Shown one piece after another: positions 1 to 7,815 of a DNA stretch of 15,370 nucleotides. Under the pieces are notes generated by a model. That model was not told where the DNA came from, ran no database searches, and saw only the letters and a list, made by a program, of their open reading frames with translations. This DNA comes from Gemmatimonadota bacterium (GTDB lineage: Bacteria; Gemmatimonadota; Gemmatimonadetes; Longimicrobiales; Gaopeijiaceae). Position 1 is the first letter of the stretch. Each line of letters begins with the position of its first letter. The stretch lies in the NCBI GenBank assembly GCA_041390105.1, contig JAWKQO010000008.1:1-15370 (forward strand), read 5' to 3'. The position numbers and the translations under genes were made by a program.

Positions 1-1
1 C

Positions 2-460
2 GCGGGCTCGGATGCCCATGCGTGGTTCCTGGGCATGAAGCCTCGCTGCAACACGGTCGAGGTGGAGACCGCGCTACGATCGAGCGCTCCTCCGCAGGGG
101 TGGGAGGGACAGGGCTTCGCGGCCGCCTGCCTGGCGCTGGCCGGACGCACCGACGATGCGCGCGAACGACTCGCCGGCCTGGATGCCGACGCACGGTGGA
201 GGGCCGCGGGAATTGTCTTCGACATAGGGCATCCGGTCGCAGACGCGGGAGACGACATCTCCGCCGCACCCATCATGGAGCTGGTGGTGGAGTTCTGGCC
301 CAACCACTACATGGCGCTGTACCACGCGGGCGCGGCCCGCTTCGAGCTGGGTCAGCTGGCCGCGGCGCGGCCCTATCTCGAGTCGTTCCTGCGGGAGTAC
401 GGAGTCGAGGACGGCTGGACCGGGAGCGCTCGACGGATGCTGGAGGAGATGGAACCCTAG
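2..460 (+). CDS. C-terminal part of a TPR-like repeat protein (partial, 5' end outside window)
   Basis: The reading frame is open from the left edge, and residues encoded before the first in-frame ATG at 35 (AGSDAHAWFLG) continue the same style, so the gene starts upstream. The visible 152 residues are helical and alanine-rich, with two stretches resembling tetratricopeptide helices: GFAAACLALAGRTDDARERLAGL, shortened here to its AGRTDDARERL core, and ALYHAGAARFELGQLAAARPYL, whose core is FELGQLAAARPYL. The sequence ends in a charged helix. TPR proteins usually act as protein-binding scaffolds; no partner or catalytic domain is visible. The TAG stop at 458-460 overlaps the mutY stop codon on the other strand (457-459), so the two genes converge without spacer. 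The family assignment rests on helix pattern only. What precedes this in the full protein is unknown. Confidence 0.6.
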   Translation, partial: AGSDAHAWFLGMKPRCNTVEVETALRSSAPPQGWEGQGFAAACLALAGRTDDARERLAGLDADARWRAAGIVFDIGHPVADAGDDISAAPIMELVVEFWPNHYMALYHAGAARFELGQLAAARPYLESFLREYGVEDGWTGSARRMLEEMEP

Positions 461-1506
461 CGATTGCGCATATGCTCCGCGACGGAGCGCGCGATCTTCT
501 GCTGGGCCACGGGCAACGCCAATCCCTCCGCTTCCGCCAGCGTGACCCAGCGCGCCGACGCGGCGGAGTGGCCCAAGCCGGCGAGCACGGCTCGCGGGTC
601 CACCTCGGGGCGCTCGAGCTGCACCAGCAGCGGGTGGTAGGTGGCCTTGAGGTGACTGAACTGGTGATCCACCGCGGGAAGGGCGCTGCGGCAGCGCTCG
701 GGGACCGCCACCATCTCGCGGGCCGGAAACTCCCACATGCGCGCCAGCAACCCCTCGTCGGGGCGTTGCACCAGGACGGTGCGGCCCTCATCCGTCCACA
801 CGACGAGGCTCAGGTAGTGGAGGTGGGGTACCGGCCCGCGCTTTCGAGGCGGAGGTCTCAGCGCCACGGTGCCCCGCTCGAGTGCCGCACAGCGAAAGGC
901 CAGCGGACACGCGTCACAGCTCGGAGCGCGTGGCGTGCATACGGTGGCACCCAGCTCCATGAGCGCCTGATTGAAGTCGCCGGGGCGTCGGCGATCGAGC
1001 AAGGCTTCGGCGGCCGCCCACAGCTCGGACTCGTCGGGCGCCTCCAGGTCGAACAGGCGAGACAACACACGCCGTACATTCCCGTCCACGACCGGCTCGG
1101 GCACCCCGAACGCGATGCTCGCTACGGCGCCCGCAGTGTAGCGCCCCACTCCCGGCAGGTCGCGTAGAGCGACGGCATCGCGGGGGATGACGCCGCCGTG
1201 ACGGTCGCGCACCGCCTGGGCGGCCCGATGCAGGTTGCGCGCTCTGGAGTAGTAGCCCAGCCCCTTCCAGATCGGCAGCACGTCGTCGACGTCGGCCGCG
1301 GCCAGCGACGAGAGCGTGGGGAAGCGCTCCAACCAGCGCTCGAAGTAGGGGATGACGGTCTCGACCCGCGTCTGTTGGAGCATGATCTCCGACACCCACA
1401 CCCGGTAGGGATCATCCGTGCCGCGCCAAGGCAGCTCCCGCCGGGTGGCGTCGTAGAAAGCGAGCAGGGCCCGCCGCAGCGGTGCCAGTGGTTCGGAACC
1501 GTTCAC
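457..1506 (-). CDS. mutY: A/G-specific adenine glycosylase MutY
   Basis: MutY removes adenine mispaired with 8-oxoguanine or guanine in base excision repair. Counting from the GTG at 1506 gives 349 aa, close to the usual ~350. Visible features are EIMLQQTRV with catalytic Glu40; the helix-hairpin-helix LPGVGRYTAG (117-126); VVDGNV with catalytic Asp141; and the iron-sulfur loop C190-x6-C197-x2-C200-x5-C206. A C-terminal NUDIX-like 8-oxoG recognition domain carries the FSH loop (283-285). The Glu-Asp spacing of 101 residues equals that of the E. coli enzyme. The frame stays open to an ATG at 1644, but the extra 46 residues are Arg/Pro/Gly-rich and unlike MutY, so the GTG is preferred. It has no clear Shine-Dalgarno sequence. 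A TAGCTT hexamer ends 7 bases before it, so a leaderless message is possible. Divergent from the vWA gene and convergent with the TPR-like gene. Confidence 0.95.
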   Translation of the reverse strand: MNGSEPLAPLRRALLAFYDATRRELPWRGTDDPYRVWVSEIMLQQTRVETVIPYFERWLERFPTLSSLAAADVDDVLPIWKGLGYYSRARNLHRAAQAVRDRHGGVIPRDAVALRDLPGVGRYTAGAVASIAFGVPEPVVDGNVRRVLSRLFDLEAPDESELWAAAEALLDRRRPGDFNQALMELGATVCTPRAPSCDACPLAFRCAALERGTVALRPPPRKRGPVPHLHYLSLVVWTDEGRTVLVQRPDEGLLARMWEFPAREMVAVPERCRSALPAVDHQFSHLKATYHPLLVQLERPEVDPRAVLAGLGHSAASARWVTLAEAEGLALPVAQQKIARSVAEHMRNR

Positions 1507-1615
1507 GTAGACAAAGCTACGGTACCTCCGCGCGGATGGGGTACCCGGGCGTCGGGAGTTCGCAGGCCGGCCGGGCGCCCCGGCACGTCCATGGCGCTTC
1601 TCCGCCTGCCTGGGG

Positions 1616-1640
1616 TATGGTTCGAGACGGCCGGGAGGGG
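1616..1640 (+). promoter_or_regulatory. Possible -10 box and strong ribosome binding site for the vWA gene
   Basis: TATGGT at 1616-1621 resembles a -10 hexamer, but no convincing -35 lies 16-18 bases upstream. GGGAGGGG at 1633-1640 is a strong Shine-Dalgarno run two bases before the ATG at 1643, with its core about six bases away. It fixes the start of the vWA gene. The rest of the divergent gap (1507-1642) shows no other clear signal. Confidence 0.35.
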
Positions 1641-1642
1641 CC

Positions 1643-2935
1643 ATGCGCTATACCACCTACACCAAGTTCAAAGGCGGCTGGGCCGACGCGCTCAACATCG
1701 AGGCGCTGCTCGAGCACATGGCCGACTTCCTGTTGGATGCCGGCTTCGCCGGCGGGCCGCACTTCCACCCCTACTGGGGCTGGTCCGGCACGGAGGACAC
1801 CGATTCCACCGACGCGCTCAAGCGGGCGCTGCTGGAAGCCCTGCTCAAGAGCGGCCAGCTGACGCCGGAGATGCTGGCCGAGCTCCGGGGAGAGGGCGAG
1901 GGAGACGAGGCCGTGCGCCAGCAGATCGCTCAGCTCCTGGACGACCTGGTCCAACGACTGGTGGAGGAGGGGTTCATCACCCTGGGGGACGGCGAGCCGC
2001 GGGTGCCGGGAGCCACCTACGACGTGACGGGCCAGGGCAACATCGACGAAGCCCGGGAAGCGGCCATGTCCGTCAACTTCGACCTGACCGCCAAAGGCAT
2101 GGACTTCCTGGGCTATCGATCGCTCCGGAGGCTGTTGTCCGCCATCGGCAACGCCGACTCGGGCCAGCACGAGACCACGGACCTGTCCACTGGAGTGGAG
2201 GTCGACGCGGCCAGCCGACCCTACGAGTTCGGGGACACCCTCAACCTCGACATCCCGGCCACGCTCAAGAGCGCCATCCAGCGGGAAGGGATGGGCATCC
2301 CGCTGGCACTCGACTATTCGGACCTCCAGGTGATGCAGACCGAGCGGCGCTCCTCCTGCGCCACGGTGCTCATGCTGGACATCTCTCACTCCATGGTGCT
2401 CTACGGCGAGGATCGCTTCGCCCCCGCCAAGAAGGTGGCCCTGGCGCTCTCCCACCTGATCCGCACCCAGTTCCCGGGCGATTCCCTGCGCGTGCTCACG
2501 TTCGGCGACCGGGCGCAGGAGATCCCCCTGTCGCAGCTCTCCAAGGCCCAGGTGGGGCCCTACCACACCAACACGGCCGAAGGACTGGAGCTGGCCCGCC
2601 GCATCCTGCTCGCACAAAAGAAGGACATGCGGCAGATCATCATGATCACCGACGGCAAGCCCAGCGCGCTCACGTTGGCGGACGGGCGCATCTACACCAA
2701 CTCGGGGGGCCTGGACCCCCAGATCCTCAGGCGCACCTTCCGGGAAGTGGCTGCCTGCCGGAAGGCCGGGATCCTGATCAACACGTTCATGTTGGCCCGA
2801 GACCCCGCGCTCGTGCAGTTCGTGCAGAGGGTCTCGGAGATCGCGCGTGGAAAGGCCTACTTCACCACCACCATGACGCTGGGCCAGTACCTCATGATGG
2901 ACTTCCTCAAAGGGAAGGGCCGGCGGGTAGGGTAG
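1643..2935 (+). CDS. von Willebrand factor type A domain protein (430 aa, MIDAS intact)
   Basis: The N-terminal ~230 residues are mostly helical and acidic, and I recognise no named domain there. From about residue 238 a vWA fold begins: CATVLMLDISHSM holds the MIDAS motif D246-x-S248-x-S250, the metal-binding Thr is at 309 or 311 (YHTNTAEGL), and the third-loop Asp is D337 (IIMITDGKPS). An intact MIDAS implies divalent-metal-dependent protein binding. No signal peptide or transmembrane segment is seen, so it is probably cytoplasmic. Proteins of this build, similar to the BchD/CoxE type of soluble vWA proteins, usually act with a MoxR- or ChlI-like AAA+ ATPase, but none is encoded in this window. 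The start is supported by GGGAGGGG just upstream. The 147-base gap to the next gene argues that it is not translationally coupled to the oxidoreductase operon. The vWA call is firm; the function is unknown. Confidence 0.88.
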   Translation: MRYTTYTKFKGGWADALNIEALLEHMADFLLDAGFAGGPHFHPYWGWSGTEDTDSTDALKRALLEALLKSGQLTPEMLAELRGEGEGDEAVRQQIAQLLDDLVQRLVEEGFITLGDGEPRVPGATYDVTGQGNIDEAREAAMSVNFDLTAKGMDFLGYRSLRRLLSAIGNADSGQHETTDLSTGVEVDAASRPYEFGDTLNLDIPATLKSAIQREGMGIPLALDYSDLQVMQTERRSSCATVLMLDISHSMVLYGEDRFAPAKKVALALSHLIRTQFPGDSLRVLTFGDRAQEIPLSQLSKAQVGPYHTNTAEGLELARRILLAQKKDMRQIIMITDGKPSALTLADGRIYTNSGGLDPQILRRTFREVAACRKAGILINTFMLARDPALVQFVQRVSEIARGKAYFTTTMTLGQYLMMDFLKGKGRRVG

Positions 2936-2975
2936 GCGTCCCTGCGGACAGCGATCGTAGCGACGGGGGATTTCC

Positions 2976-3074
2976 TTGCCGGGGTCGGCGGAGTCCTCCC
3001 ATGATACCCCCCGACCTTCCGGCCCGGCCGCCTTCAGGTCCGGGACCAGAGGGTCGTTCTGCGAAACAGAGAGG
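2976..3074 (+). promoter_or_regulatory. Leader of the oxidoreductase operon: weak promoter, dyads and ribosome binding site
   Basis: The 147-base gap before the operon holds TTGCCG at 2976-2981 and CATGAT at 3000-3005, an 18-base-spaced weak -35/-10 candidate. It also holds GGTCGG (2983-2988) complementary to CCGACC (3011-3016), and an 11-base palindrome GGTCCGGGACC at 3037-3047. The ribosome binding site AGAGAGG lies at 3068-3074, eight bases before the ATG at 3083. The GGTC/GACC dyads could be operator sites; this is inference from symmetry only. Confidence 0.3.
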
Positions 3075-3082
3075 CCCTGCGC

Positions 3083-4882
3083 ATGAAGCCCACCGACGTC
3101 CTGTCCGACCCGAGCTACTACCACAAGGTCGTCGATTGTCAGTGGGCCTGTCCGGCCCATACCAACGTTCCCGAGTACATCCGCCTGATCGCCCAGGGGC
3201 GCTTCACGGACTCGTACTGGCTCAACCGCGCCTCGAACGTCTTCCCGGGGATCCTGGGCCGTACCTGCGACCGACCCTGCGAGCCCGCGTGTCGCCGCAC
3301 GCGAGTGGACGGCAAGCCGGTCGCCATCTGCAGGCTCAAGCGGGTGGCCGCCGACCACCGCGATCCAGGCGACGACCGCCGCTTGCCGGTGCCTGCCGTG
3401 AAGAACGGGAAGCGCATCGCGCTGGTGGGCGCGGGACCCGCTTCCCTGACGGTCTGCAACGACTTGATGCCGCTCGGCTACGAGTGCACCGTCTACGAGA
3501 AGCTCAGCCGTCCCGGGGGGCTGATGCGCATCAACATCCCCTCGTTCCGTCTCCCGCCCGAGGTCCTCGACAGCGAGATCGACCTGATCCTCGACATGGG
3601 AGTCGACGTGCGCTACGAGACGCCCATCGACAGCATGAAGGCACTGCTCGAAGAGGGCTACGACGCCGTGTTCGTCGGATCGGGTGCGCCCAAGGGCAAG
3701 GAGCTGGAGCTCCCCGGCCGGCAGGAGGGCGCGGCCAACATCCACATCGGCATCGAGTGGCTGGCCAACGTGCATTTCCAGCACATCGACCGGATCGGCT
3801 CTCGCGTGCTGGTGATCGGAGTGGGCAACACGGCCATGGACTGCTGTCGCTCGGCCAAGCGCCTGGGCGGCACGGACGTGAAGGTCATGGCCCGCCGCGG
3901 CCGCAGGCAGTTCAAGGCCTCCCCCTGGGAGTTGGAGGACGCCGAGGAGGAGCAGGTCGAGATCATCGAGAACCACTCGCCCAAGCGCTTCGTGATCGAG
4001 AACGGACGCCTGACCGGCATGGAGTTCGAGGTGGTCGAGTGGGTGAAGGGCGACGACGGGCGCACCCGCATGAACGTGCTGGACACGGTCATCATCCCCG
4101 CAGACGACGTGATCCTGGCCATCGGGCAAGACAACGCGTTCCCCTGGATCGAGCGCGACATCGGCATCGAGTTCGGCGACTGGGACATGCCGGTCGTGGA
4201 CCGCACCACCTTCATGTGCTCGCGGCCAGGCGTATTCTTCGGGGGAGACGCCGCCTGGGGGCCGGAGAACATCATCTGGGCCGTGGAACACGGGCATCAG
4301 GCCGCCATCTCCATCCACCAGTATTGCGAGGGGCTCTCGCTGACGGATCGGCCACCGCAGGGCATGAACCTCTACAGCACCAAGATGGGCATGCACGAGT
4401 GGACGTATTCCAACAACTACGACCCCGCGGCCCGGGCCAAGATGGTGCACGCCGATCTGCAGGCGCGCTTCCAGGAGATGGATCTCGAGGTCGAGCTGGG
4501 CTTCAACGCCGAGCAGACCGCCCACGAAGTGCAACGCTGCCTGAATTGCGACATCCAGACGCACTTCACGGCGTCGCTGTGCATCGAATGCGACGCTTGC
4601 CTCGACATCTGCCCGACCAACTGCCTGACCATCACCTGGAACGGTGAGGAGGAGGACCTGCGCGGCCGCCTCATCGCGCCCACGCTCCATCCCGAGCAGG
4701 AGATCTACGTGTCCGAAGGGTTGCCACAGACGGCCCGCGTGATGGTCAAAGACGAGGACGTCTGCCTGCACTGCGGCCTTTGTGCCGAGCGCTGTCCGAC
4801 CGCCGCCTGGGACATGATGAAGTTCGAGCTCTTCTACCCGCATGCTGCCACGAGCAGCGGATTGGCACACGCCGCCTCATGA
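3083..4882 (+). CDS. GltD-like FAD/NADP-binding, iron-sulfur oxidoreductase subunit of a 2-oxoacid oxidoreductase (korC type)
   Basis: This 599-aa protein should pass electrons between the Kor catalytic subunits' iron-sulfur chain and NADP(H). Near the N-terminus are cysteines typical of the glutamate synthase small-subunit (DPD) iron-sulfur domain (C19, C23, C62, C66, C70, C83). The FAD-binding motif GAGPAS is at 116-121, the NAD(P)-binding motif GVGNTAMD at 246-253, and a second FAD motif FFGGDAAWGPENII follows. The C-terminus carries a two-cluster ferredoxin module, C500-x2-C503-x2-C506-x3-C510 and C561-x2-C564-x2-C567-x3-C571. This architecture, beside fused KorA and KorB, matches my recollection of the third subunit of the 2-oxoglutarate:NADP+ oxidoreductase studied in Azoarcus/Thauera. 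Its stop overlaps the korA start (ATGA, 4879-4882), so production is coupled. Without the neighbours it would be called a generic glutamate-synthase-like oxidoreductase. Confidence 0.88.
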   Translation: MKPTDVLSDPSYYHKVVDCQWACPAHTNVPEYIRLIAQGRFTDSYWLNRASNVFPGILGRTCDRPCEPACRRTRVDGKPVAICRLKRVAADHRDPGDDRRLPVPAVKNGKRIALVGAGPASLTVCNDLMPLGYECTVYEKLSRPGGLMRINIPSFRLPPEVLDSEIDLILDMGVDVRYETPIDSMKALLEEGYDAVFVGSGAPKGKELELPGRQEGAANIHIGIEWLANVHFQHIDRIGSRVLVIGVGNTAMDCCRSAKRLGGTDVKVMARRGRRQFKASPWELEDAEEEQVEIIENHSPKRFVIENGRLTGMEFEVVEWVKGDDGRTRMNVLDTVIIPADDVILAIGQDNAFPWIERDIGIEFGDWDMPVVDRTTFMCSRPGVFFGGDAAWGPENIIWAVEHGHQAAISIHQYCEGLSLTDRPPQGMNLYSTKMGMHEWTYSNNYDPAARAKMVHADLQARFQEMDLEVELGFNAEQTAHEVQRCLNCDIQTHFTASLCIECDACLDICPTNCLTITWNGEEEDLRGRLIAPTLHPEQEIYVSEGLPQTARVMVKDEDVCLHCGLCAERCPTAAWDMMKFELFYPHAATSSGLAHAAS

Positions 4883-6756
4883 CCTCATCCAGCCCGGCTC
4901 CCGGCAGGGAGCTCCGCATCAACGACTTCGCGTTCAAGATCGGGACGGTCAACGGAACGGGCTCGGCCAGCGCCAATGGCCTGCTCATGCAGACGATCTT
5001 CCGCATGGGCATCCCGATCTCGGGAAAGAACGTATTCCCGTCCAACATCCAGGGCCTGCCCACCTGGTACGAGATCCGGGTCAACGGTCGGGGGCGCACG
5101 GCGCGCACTCCGCTCTTCGACCTGATCGTGGCCATGAACCCGGCCACGTACGCTCGGGACGTGGCCGAGGTGAGGAACGACGGCTGGCTGCTGCACGATT
5201 CCTCGTGGCCGATGGATCCCAGCCTGAAGCGGGAGGACGTGACCTTCCTGGGCATCCCCATCGGCAAGATGTGCGTCGAGCACTTCCAGGGTGCGCGCGA
5301 GCGCATCCTGATGAAGAACATCGTCTACACGGGGGCGCTGGCCGCGCTCTTCGACATGGACATGACGGTCATCCAGCACCTGCTGGAGGAGACCTTCGCC
5401 AAGAAGAAGGCGCTGCTGGACTCGAATTTCCTGGCTGTGCGCCTGGGCTACGAGTACGCCAAGGAGCACTTCGAGTGTCCGCTGCCCATCCGCCTGCAGC
5501 GGTTGGACGAGACCTCCGACCACATCATCATCGACGGCAACACGGCCGCGGCGCTGGGGTGCGTCTACGCGGGTGCGACGGTGGGCGCCTGGTATCCCAT
5601 CACGCCCTCCACGTCGCTGATGGACGGCTTCACGCGCTTCTGCAGGCAGTTCCGCACCGATCCGGAGACCGGTGAGAAGAACTACGCCATCATCCAGGCC
5701 GAGGATGAGCTGTCCGCGGCAGGGATGGTGATCGGCGCCAACTGGGCGGGCGCACGGGCCTTCACGCCGACCAGCGGACCCGGCATCTCGTTGATGAGCG
5801 AGTTCATCGGCCTGGCCTACTACGCCGAGGTGCCCTCCGTCTTCTTCAACGTCCAGCGCACGGGGCCCTCCACCGGGATGCCCACGCGCACGCAACAGGG
5901 CGACCTGATGCTCTGTGCCTACGCGTCCCACGGGGACACCAAGCACATCGTGCTCTTCCCGGCCCATCCCGGTGAGAGCTTCGAGATGGCCGTGGCCTCC
6001 TTCGATCTGGCCGAGCGCTACCAAACCCCGGTGTTCGTGGTCCAGGACCTGGATATCGGCATGAACGACTGGATGGTGCCGCGCTTCCGCTGGGACGACA
6101 GCTACCGGCCCGATCGCGGCAAGGTGCTGAACGCCGAGGAGCTGGAGGCCGCCCAGAACTTCTACCGCTATCTGGACGTGGATGGGGACGGCATTCCCTA
6201 CCGCACCCTGCCCGGTGTCCACCCCAAGGGGGCGTACTTCACGCGTGGCTCGGGGCACGACAAATACGGCCGCTACACCGAGGACTCGGACGCCTACGTC
6301 GAGGTGGTGGATCGCCTGCGCCGCAAGGTGGAGGGGGCGGCCGAGGCGCTGCCGGCACCCCTGGTCGATCACCGGGAAGGCCCGGGGAAGGCCCGCTACG
6401 GGATCGTCTCGATCGGAGCCTGCGATGGTGCCGCCCGGGAGGCCCTGGACCAGCTGCGCGCCGAGGGGATGTCCGTCGACTACATGCGGATCCGCGGCTT
6501 CCCCTTTGCCGCTTCGGTGGAGGAGTTCCTGCACGCGCACGAGGTCAACTTCATTGTCGAGCAGAACCGGGACGCGCAGCTGCGCTCCCTGCTGCTGCTG
6601 GAGACCGAGACGCCCCGTTCCAAGTTGGTCTCGGTACGGTACTACGGCGGACTGCCCATGAGCTGCCACCACGTCGTGGACGGCATCCACCGGCACTTCT
6701 ATGGGGACGAAGCCATCGAGCCCCTTCCGATCGGCGGGTCGCGAGGAGTCGCATAG
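4879..6756 (+). CDS. korA: 2-oxoacid:acceptor oxidoreductase, fused gamma-alpha subunit (KorA)
   Basis: Catalytic subunit of a CoA-dependent 2-oxoacid:ferredoxin oxidoreductase, probably acting on 2-oxoglutarate. The first ~195 residues are the gamma domain (FKIGTVNGTGSASANG at 19-34; SGKNVFPSNIQGLPTWYEIRV, cut here to GKNVFPSNIQG). From about residue 213 the alpha (pyrimidine-binding) domain follows: GNTAAALG, YPITPST at 239-245, SGPGISLMSEFIGLAYYAE, and RTGPSTGMPTRTQQGD from 327. The gamma-alpha fusion is typical of the KorA class. The ATG at 4879 is chosen because it overlaps the preceding stop and begins just before the gamma domain; the frame is open further upstream to an ATG at 4780, inside the preceding gene. 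625 aa. There is no separate Shine-Dalgarno sequence, which fits coupled translation. Substrate choice between 2-oxoglutarate and pyruvate cannot be proved from sequence alone. Confidence 0.93.
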   Translation: MTSSSPAPGRELRINDFAFKIGTVNGTGSASANGLLMQTIFRMGIPISGKNVFPSNIQGLPTWYEIRVNGRGRTARTPLFDLIVAMNPATYARDVAEVRNDGWLLHDSSWPMDPSLKREDVTFLGIPIGKMCVEHFQGARERILMKNIVYTGALAALFDMDMTVIQHLLEETFAKKKALLDSNFLAVRLGYEYAKEHFECPLPIRLQRLDETSDHIIIDGNTAAALGCVYAGATVGAWYPITPSTSLMDGFTRFCRQFRTDPETGEKNYAIIQAEDELSAAGMVIGANWAGARAFTPTSGPGISLMSEFIGLAYYAEVPSVFFNVQRTGPSTGMPTRTQQGDLMLCAYASHGDTKHIVLFPAHPGESFEMAVASFDLAERYQTPVFVVQDLDIGMNDWMVPRFRWDDSYRPDRGKVLNAEELEAAQNFYRYLDVDGDGIPYRTLPGVHPKGAYFTRGSGHDKYGRYTEDSDAYVEVVDRLRRKVEGAAEALPAPLVDHREGPGKARYGIVSIGACDGAAREALDQLRAEGMSVDYMRIRGFPFAASVEEFLHAHEVNFIVEQNRDAQLRSLLLLETETPRSKLVSVRYYGGLPMSCHHVVDGIHRHFYGDEAIEPLPIGGSRGVA

Positions 6757-6759
6757 TCC

Positions 6760-7815
6760 ATGACCTACATCACCAAGCCCAAGGTCCATCACCCGAAGCT
6801 GGAGCGGAACGAGCTCGGGCTGACCCGGCGGGACTATGAAGGCACCATCTCCACGCTGTGCGCGGGGTGTGGCCACGACTCCATCACGGCCGCCATCGTG
6901 CAATCCTTCTACGAGCTGAGCATTCCGCCGCACCGCGTGGCCAAGCTCTCGGGCATCGGGTGCTCCGCCAAGACGCCGGCCTACTTCGTCAAGGAAGCGC
7001 ACGGCTTCAACAGCGTGCATGGCCGCATGCCGTCGGTAGCCACTGGCGCCATCGCCGCCAACCGGGATCTGGTCTACATCGGTATCTCCGGGGACGGGGA
7101 CTCGTTGTCCATCGGATTGGGGCAGTTCTGTCACGCCATCCGCCGCGGCATCGACATGCTCTACGTGCTGGAGAACAACGGCGTCTACGGCCTCACCAAG
7201 GGTCAGTTTTCGGCCTCCGCGGACATCGGCACCAAATCCAAGCGCGGAGAGGCCAACACGCAGTCGCCTATCGACCCCGTGTTGGTGGCCATGCAACTGG
7301 GCGCCACCTACGTGGCCCGAGGCTTCTCCGGCGACAAGGCGCAGCTGGTCCCTCTGCTCAAGGCGGGCCTGAGCCACCAGGGCTTCGCCTTCATCGATGT
7401 GATCTCGCCCTGCGTGACCTTCAACGACCACGTCGGGTCCACCAAGAGCTACCGCTACACGCGCGAACACCTGCACGACCTGGTGCCGGTCGACTTCGTG
7501 CCGCTCAAGAGCAGCATCGAGAAGGAGCAGCAGGACGCGGGTGTGACGGAGATCGCCATGCACGACGGCAGCATCGTGCGCTTCCGCAAGGTGGGCGACG
7601 ACTACGACCCCACCGATCGCGTGAAAGCCATGGGACGCTACGAGGAGCTCACGGCTGCGGGAGAGGTGGTCACCGGACTGCTGTACGTGAATACGGAGGG
7701 CGACGACTTCCACGCCCAGAACCACACCACTGCCGCACCCCTGGTGGACCTCCCCTACGAGAAGCTCTGCCCGGGAAGCGCGGCGCTCGACCGCCTGATG
7801 GAGAACTACCGCTGA
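6760..7815 (+). CDS. korB: 2-oxoacid:ferredoxin oxidoreductase beta subunit, TPP-binding (KorB)
   Basis: The beta subunit binds thiamine pyrophosphate and the proximal [4Fe-4S] cluster, and pairs with KorA. The cluster cysteines are visible: C34-x2-C37 (TLCAGCGHDS), C68 (GIGCSAKT) and C218 (SPCVTFND). The TPP motif runs from GDGD (111-114) to ENNGVYGLTKGQ (NN at 139-140). 351 aa, within the normal range for KorB, which is longer than many pyruvate-type beta subunits. It starts three bases after the korA stop; the purine-rich GCGAGGAG (6741-6748) serves as ribosome binding site. Its TGA overlaps the likely CTG start of the PhzF gene. The three-gene order (NADP/flavin subunit, gamma-alpha, beta) strongly suggests one complex. 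No extra ferredoxin gene is present; the C-terminal ferredoxin module of the first subunit may fill that role. Confidence 0.94.
   Translation: MTYITKPKVHHPKLERNELGLTRRDYEGTISTLCAGCGHDSITAAIVQSFYELSIPPHRVAKLSGIGCSAKTPAYFVKEAHGFNSVHGRMPSVATGAIAANRDLVYIGISGDGDSLSIGLGQFCHAIRRGIDMLYVLENNGVYGLTKGQFSASADIGTKSKRGEANTQSPIDPVLVAMQLGATYVARGFSGDKAQLVPLLKAGLSHQGFAFIDVISPCVTFNDHVGSTKSYRYTREHLHDLVPVDFVPLKSSIEKEQQDAGVTEIAMHDGSIVRFRKVGDDYDPTDRVKAMGRYEELTAAGEVVTGLLYVNTEGDDFHAQNHTTAAPLVDLPYEKLCPGSAALDRLMENYR
7800..7814 (+). promoter_or_regulatory. Ribosome binding site deciding a CTG start for the PhzF gene
   Basis: GGAG at 7800-7803 lies eight bases before the CTG at 7812-7814. That CTG overlaps the korB TGA (7813-7815), reproducing the 4-base overlap used elsewhere in this operon but with CTG in place of ATG or GTG. 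No ATG, GTG or TTG lies nearby in frame. Confidence 0.55.

Noticed and set aside
1507..1644. N-terminal extension of MutY to the ATG at 1644.
   Set aside because: The extra residues are Arg/Pro/Gly-rich and unlike MutY, while starting at GTG 1506 reproduces the family's length and catalytic spacing.
1198..4647. A very long plus-strand open frame (about 1149 codons) across mutY, vWA and the first Kor gene, and an equally long minus-strand one at 1517-4870.
   Set aside because: Both are GC-rich shadow frames of well-supported genes; they are Arg/Pro/Gly/His-rich and show no family motifs.
4885..7725. A 946-codon minus-strand open frame opposite korA and korB.
   Set aside because: Its His/Val/Asp-rich composition is typical of an antisense shadow of a high-GC gene, and no motif or ribosome binding site supports it.
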